The notes beneath the pieces were generated by a model. The model was not told the origin of the DNA. It saw only the letters and a program-made list of their open reading frames with translations, and did no database searches. From positions 1 through 11,667 of the forward strand of contig CACWNZ010000017.1 of assembly GCA_902762335.1 (NCBI GenBank): a stretch of DNA of 11,667 nt, in the 5' to 3' direction. Made by a program: the position numbers and the translations under genes. Shown in pieces: positions 1 to 6,262 of the stretch. The DNA comes from an uncultured Ruminococcus sp. GTDB taxonomy: Bacteria > Bacillota > Clostridia > Oscillospirales > Acutalibacteraceae. How positions within the stretch are numbered: position 1 is the stretch's first letter; each line of letters starts with the position of its first letter.

Positions 1-1254
1 CTTTTTTTTTCTTTAAGGGGCGCCAAAACAGACCCGCACAAATATATCCCGCAGTGCTTTGAGCAGGGCGCAGCGATGACCCTCACCGAAGAGGACGCCC
101 CCGAAAACGCAGACAAGCCCTATATAAAAGTTAAGGACTGCCGTACGGCTCTGCAGGCGATAGCGGCGCATTACAGAAGCACCCTTGACGTTACTCTCAT
201 AGGCGTAACGGGCAGCGTGGGCAAAACGAGCACTAAGGAAATGATCGCTGCGGCTCTTTCAAAGGGCTTAAAGGTCATGAAAACCCAGGGCAACAGGAAC
301 AGCCAGATAGGTATGCCGATGACGATGTTCGAGATAGAAAAGGACGATCAGGCGGCGGTCATAGAAATGGGCATGAGCGAGTTCGGCGAAATGGACAGGC
401 TCTGCGATATAGCAAGACCTCAGCTTGCGGTCATGACCAACATAGGCAAGGCCCATATAGAGAATCTGAAAACGCAGGAAAATATCATGTCCGAAAAGCT
501 GAAGATAACCAAGCACTTCGATAAAAACGGCATACTCTTCATTAACGGCGACGATCCTCTGCTCACAAATCTTTACGGCAGACAGCCGTTCAAAACGGTA
601 TCCTTCGGTATGGGTAAGGACAACGACTATTATGCCGACGAGATCTCCGTAAACGGCTTTGAAACGGCTTTTGTCTGTCACCATGCAGGAAGGGAAACAA
701 GGCTCGTTATCCCCGCCCTCGGTGTACACAGTATTATGAACGCCCTTGCCGCCTTTGCGGTGGGACAGGCTCTTTCAATAGATGACGGGCTTATCGCAGA
801 GGGACTGCTGACCTATAAAAACGCCCCCATGCGCCAGCAGATACACAAATGCGGCGACTTTATTCTTATAGACGACAGCTATAACGCCAGCCCCGAGGCG
901 GCAAAGGCTTCCCTCGACGTGCTCAAAAGCGCCGCAAAGGGCAGGACTATAGCCGTGCTTGCCGATATGCTCGAGCTCGGCGACGAGGCTGTAAAGGAGC
1001 ATTACGGCGTAGGCAGACACCTTGCGGAAATAGGCATAGACGGTCTTATCGCAGTGGGCGAGCTTTCGCGGAGCACGGCGCAGGGCGCGCGCGAAAACGG
1101 CTGCGGCTGTGTGCTTACCGCGCAGAGCAACGAAGAGGCTTACGAGAAGCTTCTGCCCCTTATAGAAAAGGACTGTACAGTTCTCGTAAAGGGCTCAAGG
1201 GGTATGCATACCGATGAGATAGTCAAAATGCTGCTTAAAAAATTTCAGACCTGA
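1..1254 (+). CDS. murF: MurF, UDP-MurNAc-tripeptide:D-Ala-D-Ala ligase (5' end outside window)
   Basis: Cytoplasmic Mur ligase that uses ATP to join D-Ala-D-Ala to UDP-MurNAc-tripeptide, the last soluble step of the peptidoglycan precursor. The frame is open from base 1: the first visible residues (FFSLRGAKTDPHKYIPQCFE) match the MurF N-terminal substrate domain, so the ATG at 76 is internal and the true start lies upstream. 417 residues are visible; the family is about 450, so roughly 35-40 are missing. The P-loop is TGSVGKTST (bases about 208-234), followed by TNIGKAHIE in the central ATPase domain, and DDSYNASP (about bases 870-893), the variant of the DxYNANP motif that starts the C-terminal domain. 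The stop is TGA at 1252-1254. A small membrane-protein gene follows 14 bp later, probably co-transcribed. The family assignment is secure. Confidence 0.95.
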   Translation, partial: LFFSLRGAKTDPHKYIPQCFEQGAAMTLTEEDAPENADKPYIKVKDCRTALQAIAAHYRSTLDVTLIGVTGSVGKTSTKEMIAAALSKGLKVMKTQGNRNSQIGMPMTMFEIEKDDQAAVIEMGMSEFGEMDRLCDIARPQLAVMTNIGKAHIENLKTQENIMSEKLKITKHFDKNGILFINGDDPLLTNLYGRQPFKTVSFGMGKDNDYYADEISVNGFETAFVCHHAGRETRLVIPALGVHSIMNALAAFAVGQALSIDDGLIAEGLLTYKNAPMRQQIHKCGDFILIDDSYNASPEAAKASLDVLKSAAKGRTIAVLADMLELGDEAVKEHYGVGRHLAEIGIDGLIAVGELSRSTAQGARENGCGCVLTAQSNEEAYEKLLPLIEKDCTVLVKGSRGMHTDEIVKMLLKKFQT

Positions 1255-1268
1255 AGGGAGAGAGTGCG

Positions 1269-1727
1269 ATGAACGATGATCCTAACAACAGAGAGCAGGG
1301 AGGCTCGGAGGGCTACGACCCCGAAAAGGACGGCTATTATCCCGACAGCGTATCCGACGCGGACAGCTATGAGGCAAAAAAGAGGTCAGATGCACAGGAA
1401 CCCTATGAGTTCCACAAGGGAAAGACCGACAGGGGCAACTTCATTGCGATCATCGGTGCGGCGCTCGGCATAGCAAGCGTGATAGGCGCTGCTTTAGGCG
1501 CGCTGCTCATGCTTTTCCTGCCCTTAGGCGGCGTACTGCTGAGAGCCTCGGTCACCGTTGCGATAGCGGGCTTTATAGTGTCGTGTCTCGGTGTTTCCTA
1601 CAGCAGAAGGAAAAACGGAGAGGGTCTTGCGGTCGGGCTCGGCGGCAGCGTACTTTCGGCGCTTGCGTTTTTTGTGTGCTGTGTTTTTCTGTTTTTCGGC
1701 AGTTGTATCGGCTGTGCGGTAATGTAA
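1269..1727 (+). CDS. Small membrane protein with acidic N-terminus and C-terminal CxxC (DUF4190-like)
   Basis: Function unknown; 152 residues. Residues 1-55 are hydrophilic, acidic and Tyr/Asp/Glu-rich, probably unstructured. About three hydrophobic segments follow (roughly 57-85, 88-110 and 121-145), with a short basic loop SRRKNGEG between the last two. The protein ends FFGSCIGCAVM, placing C146 and C149 at the membrane edge. This plan, a low-complexity soluble tail plus Gly/Ala-rich helices, resembles DUF4190-type proteins common in Clostridia; that family link is by general resemblance, not a search. The ATG at 1269 sits behind AGGGAGAG (about 1256-1263), 14 bp after murF, suggesting translation from the murF message. 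The basic loop and the FFxSCxxC ending recur in the next gene, suggesting an old duplication. A different-frame reading inside it is discounted. Confidence 0.75.
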   Translation: MNDDPNNREQGGSEGYDPEKDGYYPDSVSDADSYEAKKRSDAQEPYEFHKGKTDRGNFIAIIGAALGIASVIGAALGALLMLFLPLGGVLLRASVTVAIAGFIVSCLGVSYSRRKNGEGLAVGLGGSVLSALAFFVCCVFLFFGSCIGCAVM

Positions 1728-1787
1728 GGGCGATAATTGCAGTTTGTTTACAAAAATATTAACAAAATAAAATTTTCTTAATATAAA

Positions 1788-1816
1788 TTGACATATAACA
1801 CAAATCGTGGTACTAT
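1788..1816 (+). promoter_or_regulatory. Strong sigma-A promoter for the PQ-rich membrane protein gene
   Basis: TTGACA at 1788-1793, a 17-bp spacer and TACTAT at 1811-1816, preceded by about 40 bp of A/T-rich DNA (1748-1787) that could act as an UP element. Transcription would begin near 1823, leaving a leader of about 40 nt before the ATG at 1863. The -35 box contains a TTG that is in frame with the gene and could be mistaken for its start codon. Confidence 0.85.
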
Positions 1817-1862
1817 TATCTCAGCTAAAGGCTATATTTTACATAGAAAGGAATGTATATTC

Positions 1863-2309
1863 ATGAATAATAATCCTTATCAGCAGCCGCCGCAGCAGCC
1901 TGCGCAGCCTCAGCAGCCCGTTCAGCCGCAGTACCCCATGCCGCCCTATCCCTACGCACCCGTAAAGCCGAAATTCAAGTTCTTCGATCAGGAGATGATC
2001 GAGATACTCGGCTGCACAAGCGGCGCGCTCAGCCTTGGGCTTATGATCGCTTCCGCGATAGTTTCAGGCAACGTGACCTATATATTAGGCTTGATAATGA
2101 CGATAGTTGCCGCGGTATTTTCTGTCGGCGCCTTCGTTTTCAACCTTGTTCTCGGCAACAAAAAGAGAATGAGAGGCGAGGCAAGAGGAGCTCTCCTTTC
2201 GTGGGGCTTTGTATTTTCACTCGTAGCAATCGTGCTGTTCATGTTCCTGATCTTCTTTGCAAGCTGTATGACGTGCTACTACAGCAAGAATTTTAACATT
2301 CGGTGGTAA
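1863..2309 (+). CDS. Small membrane protein with Pro/Gln-rich N-terminus and C-terminal CxxC (DUF4190-like)
   Basis: Function unknown; 148 residues. Residues 1-37 are a low-complexity Pro/Gln/Tyr tail (repeated PQQP and QPQ units). Three hydrophobic segments follow at about 48-67, 72-97 and 108-133, with a basic loop NKKRMRGEARG before the third. The end reads FFASCMTC (C135, C138) and then a short polar tail. The ATG at 1863 is chosen because AGAAAGGA (1845-1852) lies 10 bp upstream. The longer frame from TTG 1788 begins inside the promoter -35 box and cannot be translated from that promoter's transcript. The gene has its own promoter and terminator, so it is a single-gene unit. Topology and the CxxC motif parallel the preceding gene. 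Pro/Gln-rich tails on such proteins may act as interaction tethers, but that is inference. Confidence 0.8.
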   Translation: MNNNPYQQPPQQPAQPQQPVQPQYPMPPYPYAPVKPKFKFFDQEMIEILGCTSGALSLGLMIASAIVSGNVTYILGLIMTIVAAVFSVGAFVFNLVLGNKKRMRGEARGALLSWGFVFSLVAIVLFMFLIFFASCMTCYYSKNFNIRW

Positions 2310-2330
2310 TTGACGATGATCAGCCGCAAA

Positions 2331-2365
2331 TGACCGATAGAGCTTCGGCTTTATCGGTCATTTTT
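2331..2365 (+). terminator. Rho-independent terminator with UUCG tetraloop
   Basis: TGACCGATA (2331-2339) pairs perfectly with TATCGGTCA (2352-2360). A G-T wobble and an inner AGC/GCT close a TTCG loop, giving about 13 bp in all, followed by TTTTT (2361-2365). It starts 22 bp after the stop codon of the PQ-rich membrane protein gene. Confidence 0.93.
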
Positions 2366-2417
2366 GTCTCTGTATAGAAAAAATGCCGCAAAACCGCAGA
2401 TTTGAATAAAAAATGTA

Positions 2418-2446
2418 TGGACAATCGAATGGTTTTGATGTATAAT
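2418..2446 (+). promoter_or_regulatory. Sigma-A promoter for the PrsA-like lipoprotein gene
   Basis: TGGACA (2418-2423), a 17-bp spacer and a perfect TATAAT (2441-2446). Predicted start of transcription is near 2453, giving a leader of about 40 nt. It lies directly after the preceding terminator, so this gene appears to be independently transcribed. Confidence 0.8.
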
Positions 2447-2491
2447 AGCTTCATGTGCAAAATTATTTACCTGAAGGGATTGAATTTTCTT

Positions 2492-3604
2492 ATGAGAAAT
2501 ATAGTAAAATCTATCGGCGCCGCAGTCTGTGCCGCAGCTCTCCTGTGCTCGGCAGGCTGTACGGGCAATACGAAATGGAGCTTCAAAACGGCAAACAACG
2601 AGCTTTCGAGCGGTCAGTGGATCCTCTATACCTTTGAAGGGCTCAACTCTGCTATACAAAAGCTCAGCACCGATGAGGAAAGCGCAAGCGTTGACAAGAT
2701 AGACTGGGACAGCCAGCAGATAGAGAACATGGCGGCAAAGGATTGGATATACGCCGAGGCAAAGAAAAGCGCAAAGCGCTATCTCACACTTGAGGAACTT
2801 GCCGCTAAATACGGCGCCGAGGCCGACAACGGCACCTACGTTATGTATAAGAGCCAATACGGCTACTTCTATGAGAACTTCTACAAGACCCTTTTTGAAA
2901 AGTTAGGCATAGCGGAAAACAGCTACATAGATGTCATGGCTATGCCGAGCCTTCTTGAGGATGCCGTATTTACCAAGATGTACGGCAAGGGCGGCGAAAA
3001 GGAAGTATCCGATGACGAGGTAAAGAAGTATTTTACCGATAACTACGTTGCATACTATTACGTCACCGCCGACCTTGAGACGACCGACGAGGAAACGAGC
3101 GAAAAGACCGAGGTAAGCGCAGACGAGAAGGAGACTATTCAGACAAACTTCAGAAAGTACGCCGTTATGCTCAACGATCAGGGCAAGACCACCGATGACG
3201 TTACCGCTCAGTATCTTGTCGACTTCAGCGTTGATACCGCGCCCACTACCGACGATGCCACAGACAAGTCCGAGATGACTACAGGCGCGCTCAACGAGGC
3301 TATCCTTGCGGTAAAGGAAGGCACCGCCGAGACTAAGGAGCTTGACGGCAAGATGTACCTTATTTACAGGTACGACATCAATACCAAGACCGACAGCATA
3401 AAGGGCGCCGATGACGATACCGACGGAACTACAAGCTTCATTGCCAAAGAGGACATAGTAAAGACGATGAAGCACGACGAGTTCGAGGACTTCATAAAGG
3501 AGCAGATGGACGCTCTTGAGTACGACAGAAACGATGCCTGCGTACACAAGTATGACGTTTCAAGAACGATAAACATCGTCCTTGAGCAGACAAAGAGCTC
3601 CTGA
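2492..3604 (+). CDS. PrsA/SurA-like lipoprotein, degenerate parvulin region
   Basis: Predicted lipoprotein of 370 residues on the outer face of the membrane, distantly resembling PrsA/SurA foldases that help exported proteins fold. Residues 2-22 form a basic-then-hydrophobic signal ending LCSAGC, with C23 as the likely lipidated Cys (Ser at -3 is a relaxed lipobox). A helical N-terminal half ends in VSDDEVKKYFTDNYV (about 172-186), typical of SurA_N/PrsA proteins just before the isomerase domain. Residues 264-295 (TTGALNEAILAVKEG and the following DGKMYLIYRYD) resemble the end of a parvulin domain, but the front part lacks the usual HIL and GGDLG motifs, so isomerase activity is doubtful. The region 190-315 is rich in Asp, Glu and Thr. 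The ATG at 2492 is preferred over TTG 2402, which precedes the promoter; GAAGGGA (2473-2479) lies 12 bp upstream. It could instead be an unrelated exported protein. Confidence 0.7.
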   Translation: MRNIVKSIGAAVCAAALLCSAGCTGNTKWSFKTANNELSSGQWILYTFEGLNSAIQKLSTDEESASVDKIDWDSQQIENMAAKDWIYAEAKKSAKRYLTLEELAAKYGAEADNGTYVMYKSQYGYFYENFYKTLFEKLGIAENSYIDVMAMPSLLEDAVFTKMYGKGGEKEVSDDEVKKYFTDNYVAYYYVTADLETTDEETSEKTEVSADEKETIQTNFRKYAVMLNDQGKTTDDVTAQYLVDFSVDTAPTTDDATDKSEMTTGALNEAILAVKEGTAETKELDGKMYLIYRYDINTKTDSIKGADDDTDGTTSFIAKEDIVKTMKHDEFEDFIKEQMDALEYDRNDACVHKYDVSRTINIVLEQTKSS

Positions 3605-3630
3605 CAGCCCTTGTCACACATAAGCCGTAA

Positions 3631-3675
3631 AGACACGACAGGTCTGCGTTTGCAGACCGAGTCGTGTCTTTTTTT
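3631..3675 (+). terminator. Rho-independent terminator of the lipoprotein gene
   Basis: AGACACGAC (3631-3639) pairs with GTCGTGTCT (3661-3669). An inner stem GGTCTGC/GCAGACC (3641-3647 with 3652-3658) closes a GTTT loop, and a seven-T run covers 3669-3675. It faces the minus-strand terminator 28 bp further on, so the two converging units are insulated. Confidence 0.92.
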
Positions 3676-3703
3676 GATCTCACGGTCTGTGCGCCTGCAG
3701 CAT

Positions 3704-3738
3704 AAAAACAAAAGCCGCCCCCGTTTTATCGGGAGCGG
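3704..3738 (-). terminator. Rho-independent terminator of the alr-to-kinase operon
   Basis: Read on the minus strand: CCGCTCCCG (3738-3730), loop ATAAAA, CGGGGGCGG (3723-3715, one G-T wobble), then CTTTTGTTTTT (3714-3704). The TAA stop of the kinase-like gene (3728-3726) sits in the loop, so the upstream arm is also coding sequence. Confidence 0.88.
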
Positions 3739-4292
3739 TATATTTTTTCGTATTCGCTTATCCAATCGGGGCGGTAGCCGTTTGTAAAGGCAAAGCCGTT
3801 TCCGGTTATCTCAGCCACCTTGACAAAGCCGTTCTCGTTATCGTAAAACACGACCTTATCGCAGTATTTCACGGCTCTTTCAAGGGAAATGAATCTCTTT
3901 TCAAAACGGCGTTTGACGTCCTCGGGCGGTATGTCGTGACCCCCCTTTCTTACTCTGCCCGCAATACGGTAAATGCTCTCATACTGACTGTTCAGCCCGA
4001 TATAATACATCGTCACACGGTATCCGAGGGCTTTTGCGGCTTTCATGGTATGAAGCACCTGAAAGCCGGAGAGCGTAGTCTCCTGAGTAAAGGTAAGTCC
4101 TTTTTCAAGACAGTCCCTTATCTCTCTGAGAGCGGCTTTTCCTGCGGCTATCTCGTTGTGACCGCAGTTTCTTGCGATAGGGTCGGGGTCAATTATCCGT
4201 CCAAGGTTTTTACCCTCGCCCTATAAAACACCTCTGAAGCTCGTTTTGCCTGTTCCGTCTGTTCCGGCGATAATGGTATATTCCTTTATCAT
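3726..4292 (-). pseudogene. Zeta-toxin/UNAG-kinase-like P-loop gene interrupted by an in-frame TAG
   Basis: Read straight through, this encodes 188 residues of a zeta-toxin-like P-loop kinase, a family whose studied members phosphorylate UDP-GlcNAc; the substrate here is unknown. Visible landmarks: Walker A GTDGTGKTS (10-18), RIIDPDPIA (32-40), FTQETTLSG (68-76), YYIGLNS (96-102), RVRKGGHDIP (113-122) and YDNENGF (150-156). Codon 24 is TAG (bases 4223-4221), just after the Walker A helix; the other 164 codons downstream are open and family-like with no frameshift. Any of AAG, CAG or GAG would become TAG by one change. The first alternative start after the TAG is GTG at 4058, which would give 110 residues without the P-loop. 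The ATG at 4292 lies 17 bp after the tsaD stop, with only a weak AAAGAG-type site. No antitoxin-like gene adjoins it. A recent nonsense mutation is most likely; sequencing error or readthrough remain possible. Confidence 0.82.
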
Positions 4293-4309
4293 GGCTGCTC
4301 TTTTTCGGG

Positions 4310-5314
4310 TCATTCTATCGTCATAGTTGCCCTTGCGTTGAGATCCATAGAAGCGATGTTGCCCGCAAGGAATTCATAATAGCCCTGCGCGCCGACCATA
4401 GCGCCGTTGTCGCCGCAAAGCTCGAGCGGGGGATAGTAACAAAGCCTTCCGTTTTTGCCGCATTCTTCTCTTATAGTCCTGCGCAGGAGCGAATTTGCCG
4501 AAACTCCGCCCGCAAGGACAAGCTTTTTATAGCCGAGATCGTCCGCCGCCGATATGAATTTTTCCGTAAGGCTGTCTACAACGGCTTTTCTGAAGGATGC
4601 CGAAAGATCAGCAACGGGCAGAGTCTCGCCCTTCTGCGCGGCATTGTGTATGAGATTTATAACGGCGGTCTTCAGCCCCGAAAAGCTGAAGTCGTAGGGC
4701 GCGCCGTCGACCTTAGGGCGGGGAAGTGTAAAGCTGAGCGGATCTCCCTGCTCGGCGACCTTATCAAGATGTATACCGCCGGGGTAGGGCATTCCCATTG
4801 TCCTTGCCGCCTTGTCAAAGGCCTCGCCTGCGGCGTCGTCACGGGTCTTGCCGATGACCATCATTTCGGTGTAGTCCTTTACCTCCACTATGTGGCTGTG
4901 ACCTCCCGAGACCACAAGGCACAGAAACGGCGGCTCAAGGTCGGGGTGGGCTATGTAGTTAGAGGCTATATGCGAGCGCAGGTGGTGGACGGGTACGAGG
5001 GGAAGACCGGCCGCCATAGACAGTCCCTTTGCAAAATTCACGCCCACGAGCAGAGCGCCTATAAGCCCCGGCGCGTAGGTAACGGCTATGGCATCAAGCT
5101 CCCTGAGCCCCAGAGAGGCATCGTCAAGAGCCTTTGTTACAACACCGTTTATCGCCTCGCAGTGCCTTCTTGAGGCTATCTCGGGTACGACTCCGCCGTA
5201 GAGCTTGTGCTCCTCCACCTGAGAAGCGACTACAGAGGAAAGTATTTTTCTGCCGTTCTCTACCACTGCGGCGGCTGTTTCGTCGCAGGAGCTTTCTATC
5301 GAAAGAATTTTCAT
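4310..5314 (-). CDS. tsaD: TsaD, tRNA t6A threonylcarbamoyltransferase subunit
   Basis: Catalytic subunit (Kae1/YgjD family) that moves the threonylcarbamoyl group from TC-AMP onto A37 of ANN-decoding tRNAs, in the cytoplasm with TsaB and TsaE. At 334 residues it is the normal full length. Seen in order: SIESSCDETA (5-14), SQVEEHKLYGGVVPEIASR (31-49), metal-ligand region VHHLRSH with H111 and H115, VVSGGHS (134-140), DDAAGEAFDKAARTMG (159-174), FSGLKT (211-216), AGGVSAN (268-274) and GDNGAM (301-306) with the last metal-binding Asp, D302. The ATG at 5314 comes 8 bp after the rimI stop; an AGGA (5330-5327) within the rimI end lies 12 bp upstream. It is adjacent to rimI as in many bacteria, but tsaB and tsaE are not in this cluster and must be elsewhere. 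Identification is firm. Confidence 0.97.
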   Translation of the reverse strand: MKILSIESSCDETAAAVVENGRKILSSVVASQVEEHKLYGGVVPEIASRRHCEAINGVVTKALDDASLGLRELDAIAVTYAPGLIGALLVGVNFAKGLSMAAGLPLVPVHHLRSHIASNYIAHPDLEPPFLCLVVSGGHSHIVEVKDYTEMMVIGKTRDDAAGEAFDKAARTMGMPYPGGIHLDKVAEQGDPLSFTLPRPKVDGAPYDFSFSGLKTAVINLIHNAAQKGETLPVADLSASFRKAVVDSLTEKFISAADDLGYKKLVLAGGVSANSLLRRTIREECGKNGRLCYYPPLELCGDNGAMVGAQGYYEFLAGNIASMDLNARATMTIE

Positions 5315-5322
5315 TCTGATTA

Positions 5323-5778
5323 TCAGTCCTTTTTTGCAAAGATCTTGGTCATTATAAGGGCGTTCTCTCTCGGGCGGCGGTAGAAATCTCTTCTCATGCC
5401 CATTTCCTCAAAGCCCATAGACCTGTACAGAGCTATTGCGGGATAATTGCTTTCCCTCACCTCGAGGGAGATAAAATCGGTACCCATGGCATCGGCTGTG
5501 AGCATAGCCATTTTTATCAGCGCAGTACCGACGCCCTTTCTTCTGTACTCGGGGTAGACCGCGATGTTGTTGATAAAGCAGCTGTCCGCAACAACGCTTA
5601 CGCCGATATAGCCGATGAGTTTTTCGTCCTCGAGGGCAACGAAGAAGTAAGCCGTTTTGTTGTCAAGCTCCTCCTCTAAATTCTCATAGGTCCAGGGGGT
5701 AGAGAAGCACAGCTTCTCAAGCTCGACTATCTCGGGGATATGCTCCCGTTCCATTCTTGAAATAAACAGATTAATCAT
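5323..5778 (-). CDS. rimI: RimI-type GNAT protein N-acetyltransferase
   Basis: GNAT-fold acetyltransferase of 151 residues; the family namesake uses acetyl-CoA to acetylate the N-terminal Ala of ribosomal protein S18. The acetyl-CoA pyrophosphate loop RRKGVG is at 79-84, preceded by the strand FINNIAVYPEYR. The RimI signature LEVRESNYPAIALYRSMGF is at about 105-123, and DFYRRPRENALIM near the C-terminus is where the family's catalytic Tyr lies. The ATG at 5778 overlaps the phosphatase stop by 8 bases (ATGATTAA), with AAAGGTGG (5792-5785) as ribosome binding site, so translation is probably coupled. Its position beside tsaD supports RimI over a generic GNAT. The actual substrate may be broader than S18, since RimI homologues outside Proteobacteria are less studied. 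Confidence 0.92.
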   Translation of the reverse strand: MINLFISRMEREHIPEIVELEKLCFSTPWTYENLEEELDNKTAYFFVALEDEKLIGYIGVSVVADSCFINNIAVYPEYRRKGVGTALIKMAMLTADAMGTDFISLEVRESNYPAIALYRSMGFEEMGMRRDFYRRPRENALIMTKIFAKKD

Positions 5779-6235
5779 TGCTGTCCACCTTTAACGTACC
5801 GTTGTCTATCTTCTTCCTGAGAATTTGGCAGAACTCGTCTATCGACTTTTCTATGAAGAGCCTGCACTTTCTGTAGGTGGCAATATCCGAGCCGTAGGGG
5901 TCGGGAACACCGCCGCCTAAAATATATATCTTCTCCTTGGGAACGCCTATCATCATGAGGGTCTCGGCATGGGTCTGTGTCATCACCACATAGATATTCG
6001 TTATTTTTATATCGCGCTCTCTTATGGGGCGCGGCTTGTGATGAGCAATATCGATACCTATCTCGTTGCAGACGATCTCCGCATTTTTAGATACGCCCTC
6101 CTCGTTTATAAGGCCGAGAGCGGCGCTGCTGAAAATGCTGCTTATGCCGTATTCTCTTGACTTCACCTCATATATAGCCATAGCCATAGGGCTGCGGCAG
6201 GTATTTCCCGTACACACAAACAATATATGAAGCAT
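5771..6235 (-). CDS. Low-molecular-weight protein phosphatase, arginine-phosphatase-like loop
   Basis: Cytoplasmic cysteine phosphatase of 154 residues, LMW-PTP fold. The phosphate loop CTGNTCR puts the nucleophile at C8 and the phosphate-binding Arg at R14; the general acid is in PDPYG (D112). The loop Thr (T12) matches the residue that in B. subtilis YwlE favours phospho-arginine, where tyrosine phosphatases usually have Ile or Leu. Protein-arginine phosphatase activity is therefore plausible but unproven, and no McsB-type arginine kinase is seen in the window. The start is taken as ATG 6235, because AGGAG (6248-6244) lies 8 bp before it; the in-frame GTG at 6244 overlaps that site. It follows polA by 27 bp and overlaps rimI by 8 bases. 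Tyrosine phosphatase is the alternative. Confidence 0.9.
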   Translation of the reverse strand: MLHILFVCTGNTCRSPMAMAIYEVKSREYGISSIFSSAALGLINEEGVSKNAEIVCNEIGIDIAHHKPRPIRERDIKITNIYVVMTQTHAETLMMIGVPKEKIYILGGGVPDPYGSDIATYRKCRLFIEKSIDEFCQILRKKIDNGTLKVDSND

Positions 6236-6243
6236 CAGCCTCA

Positions 6244-6248
6244 CTCCT
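6244..6248 (-). promoter_or_regulatory. Ribosome binding site fixing the phosphatase start
   Basis: AGGAG read on the minus strand at 6248-6244, with 8 bp to ATG 6235. The alternative GTG start (6244-6242) begins on the last base of this site, so it can be ruled out. Confidence 0.8.
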
Positions 6249-6262
6249 GTCTCCGAACTGTA

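Noticed and set aside
76..78. ATG as the murF start
   Set aside because: The frame is open back to base 1 and the upstream residues match the MurF N-terminal domain, so this ATG is internal.
268..729. Minus-strand 153-residue reading frame inside murF
   Set aside because: It lies opposite a well conserved gene and shows no domain, ribosome binding site or promoter.
1743..1754. TTTGT-TT-ACAAA inverted repeat after the first membrane protein gene
   Set aside because: It is too short and A/T-rich to separate from chance, is not followed by a T run as a terminator would be, and is about 35 bp away from the promoter.
2437..2446. Extended -10 (TGnTATAAT) at the lipoprotein promoter
   Set aside because: The TG directly abuts TATAAT without the required one-base spacing.
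2351..2857. Minus-strand 168-residue reading frame
   Set aside because: It is antisense to the lipoprotein gene and runs through its promoter; the composition looks like a shadow frame.
3726..4058. A stand-alone 110-residue protein starting at GTG 4058
   Set aside because: It is only the C-terminal part of the zeta-like kinase; the same frame continues upstream to the TAG and beyond to ATG 4292 with matching family motifs.
3936..4226. Plus-strand 96-residue reading frame
   Set aside because: It is antisense to the kinase-like gene, has no ribosome binding site and no recognisable features.
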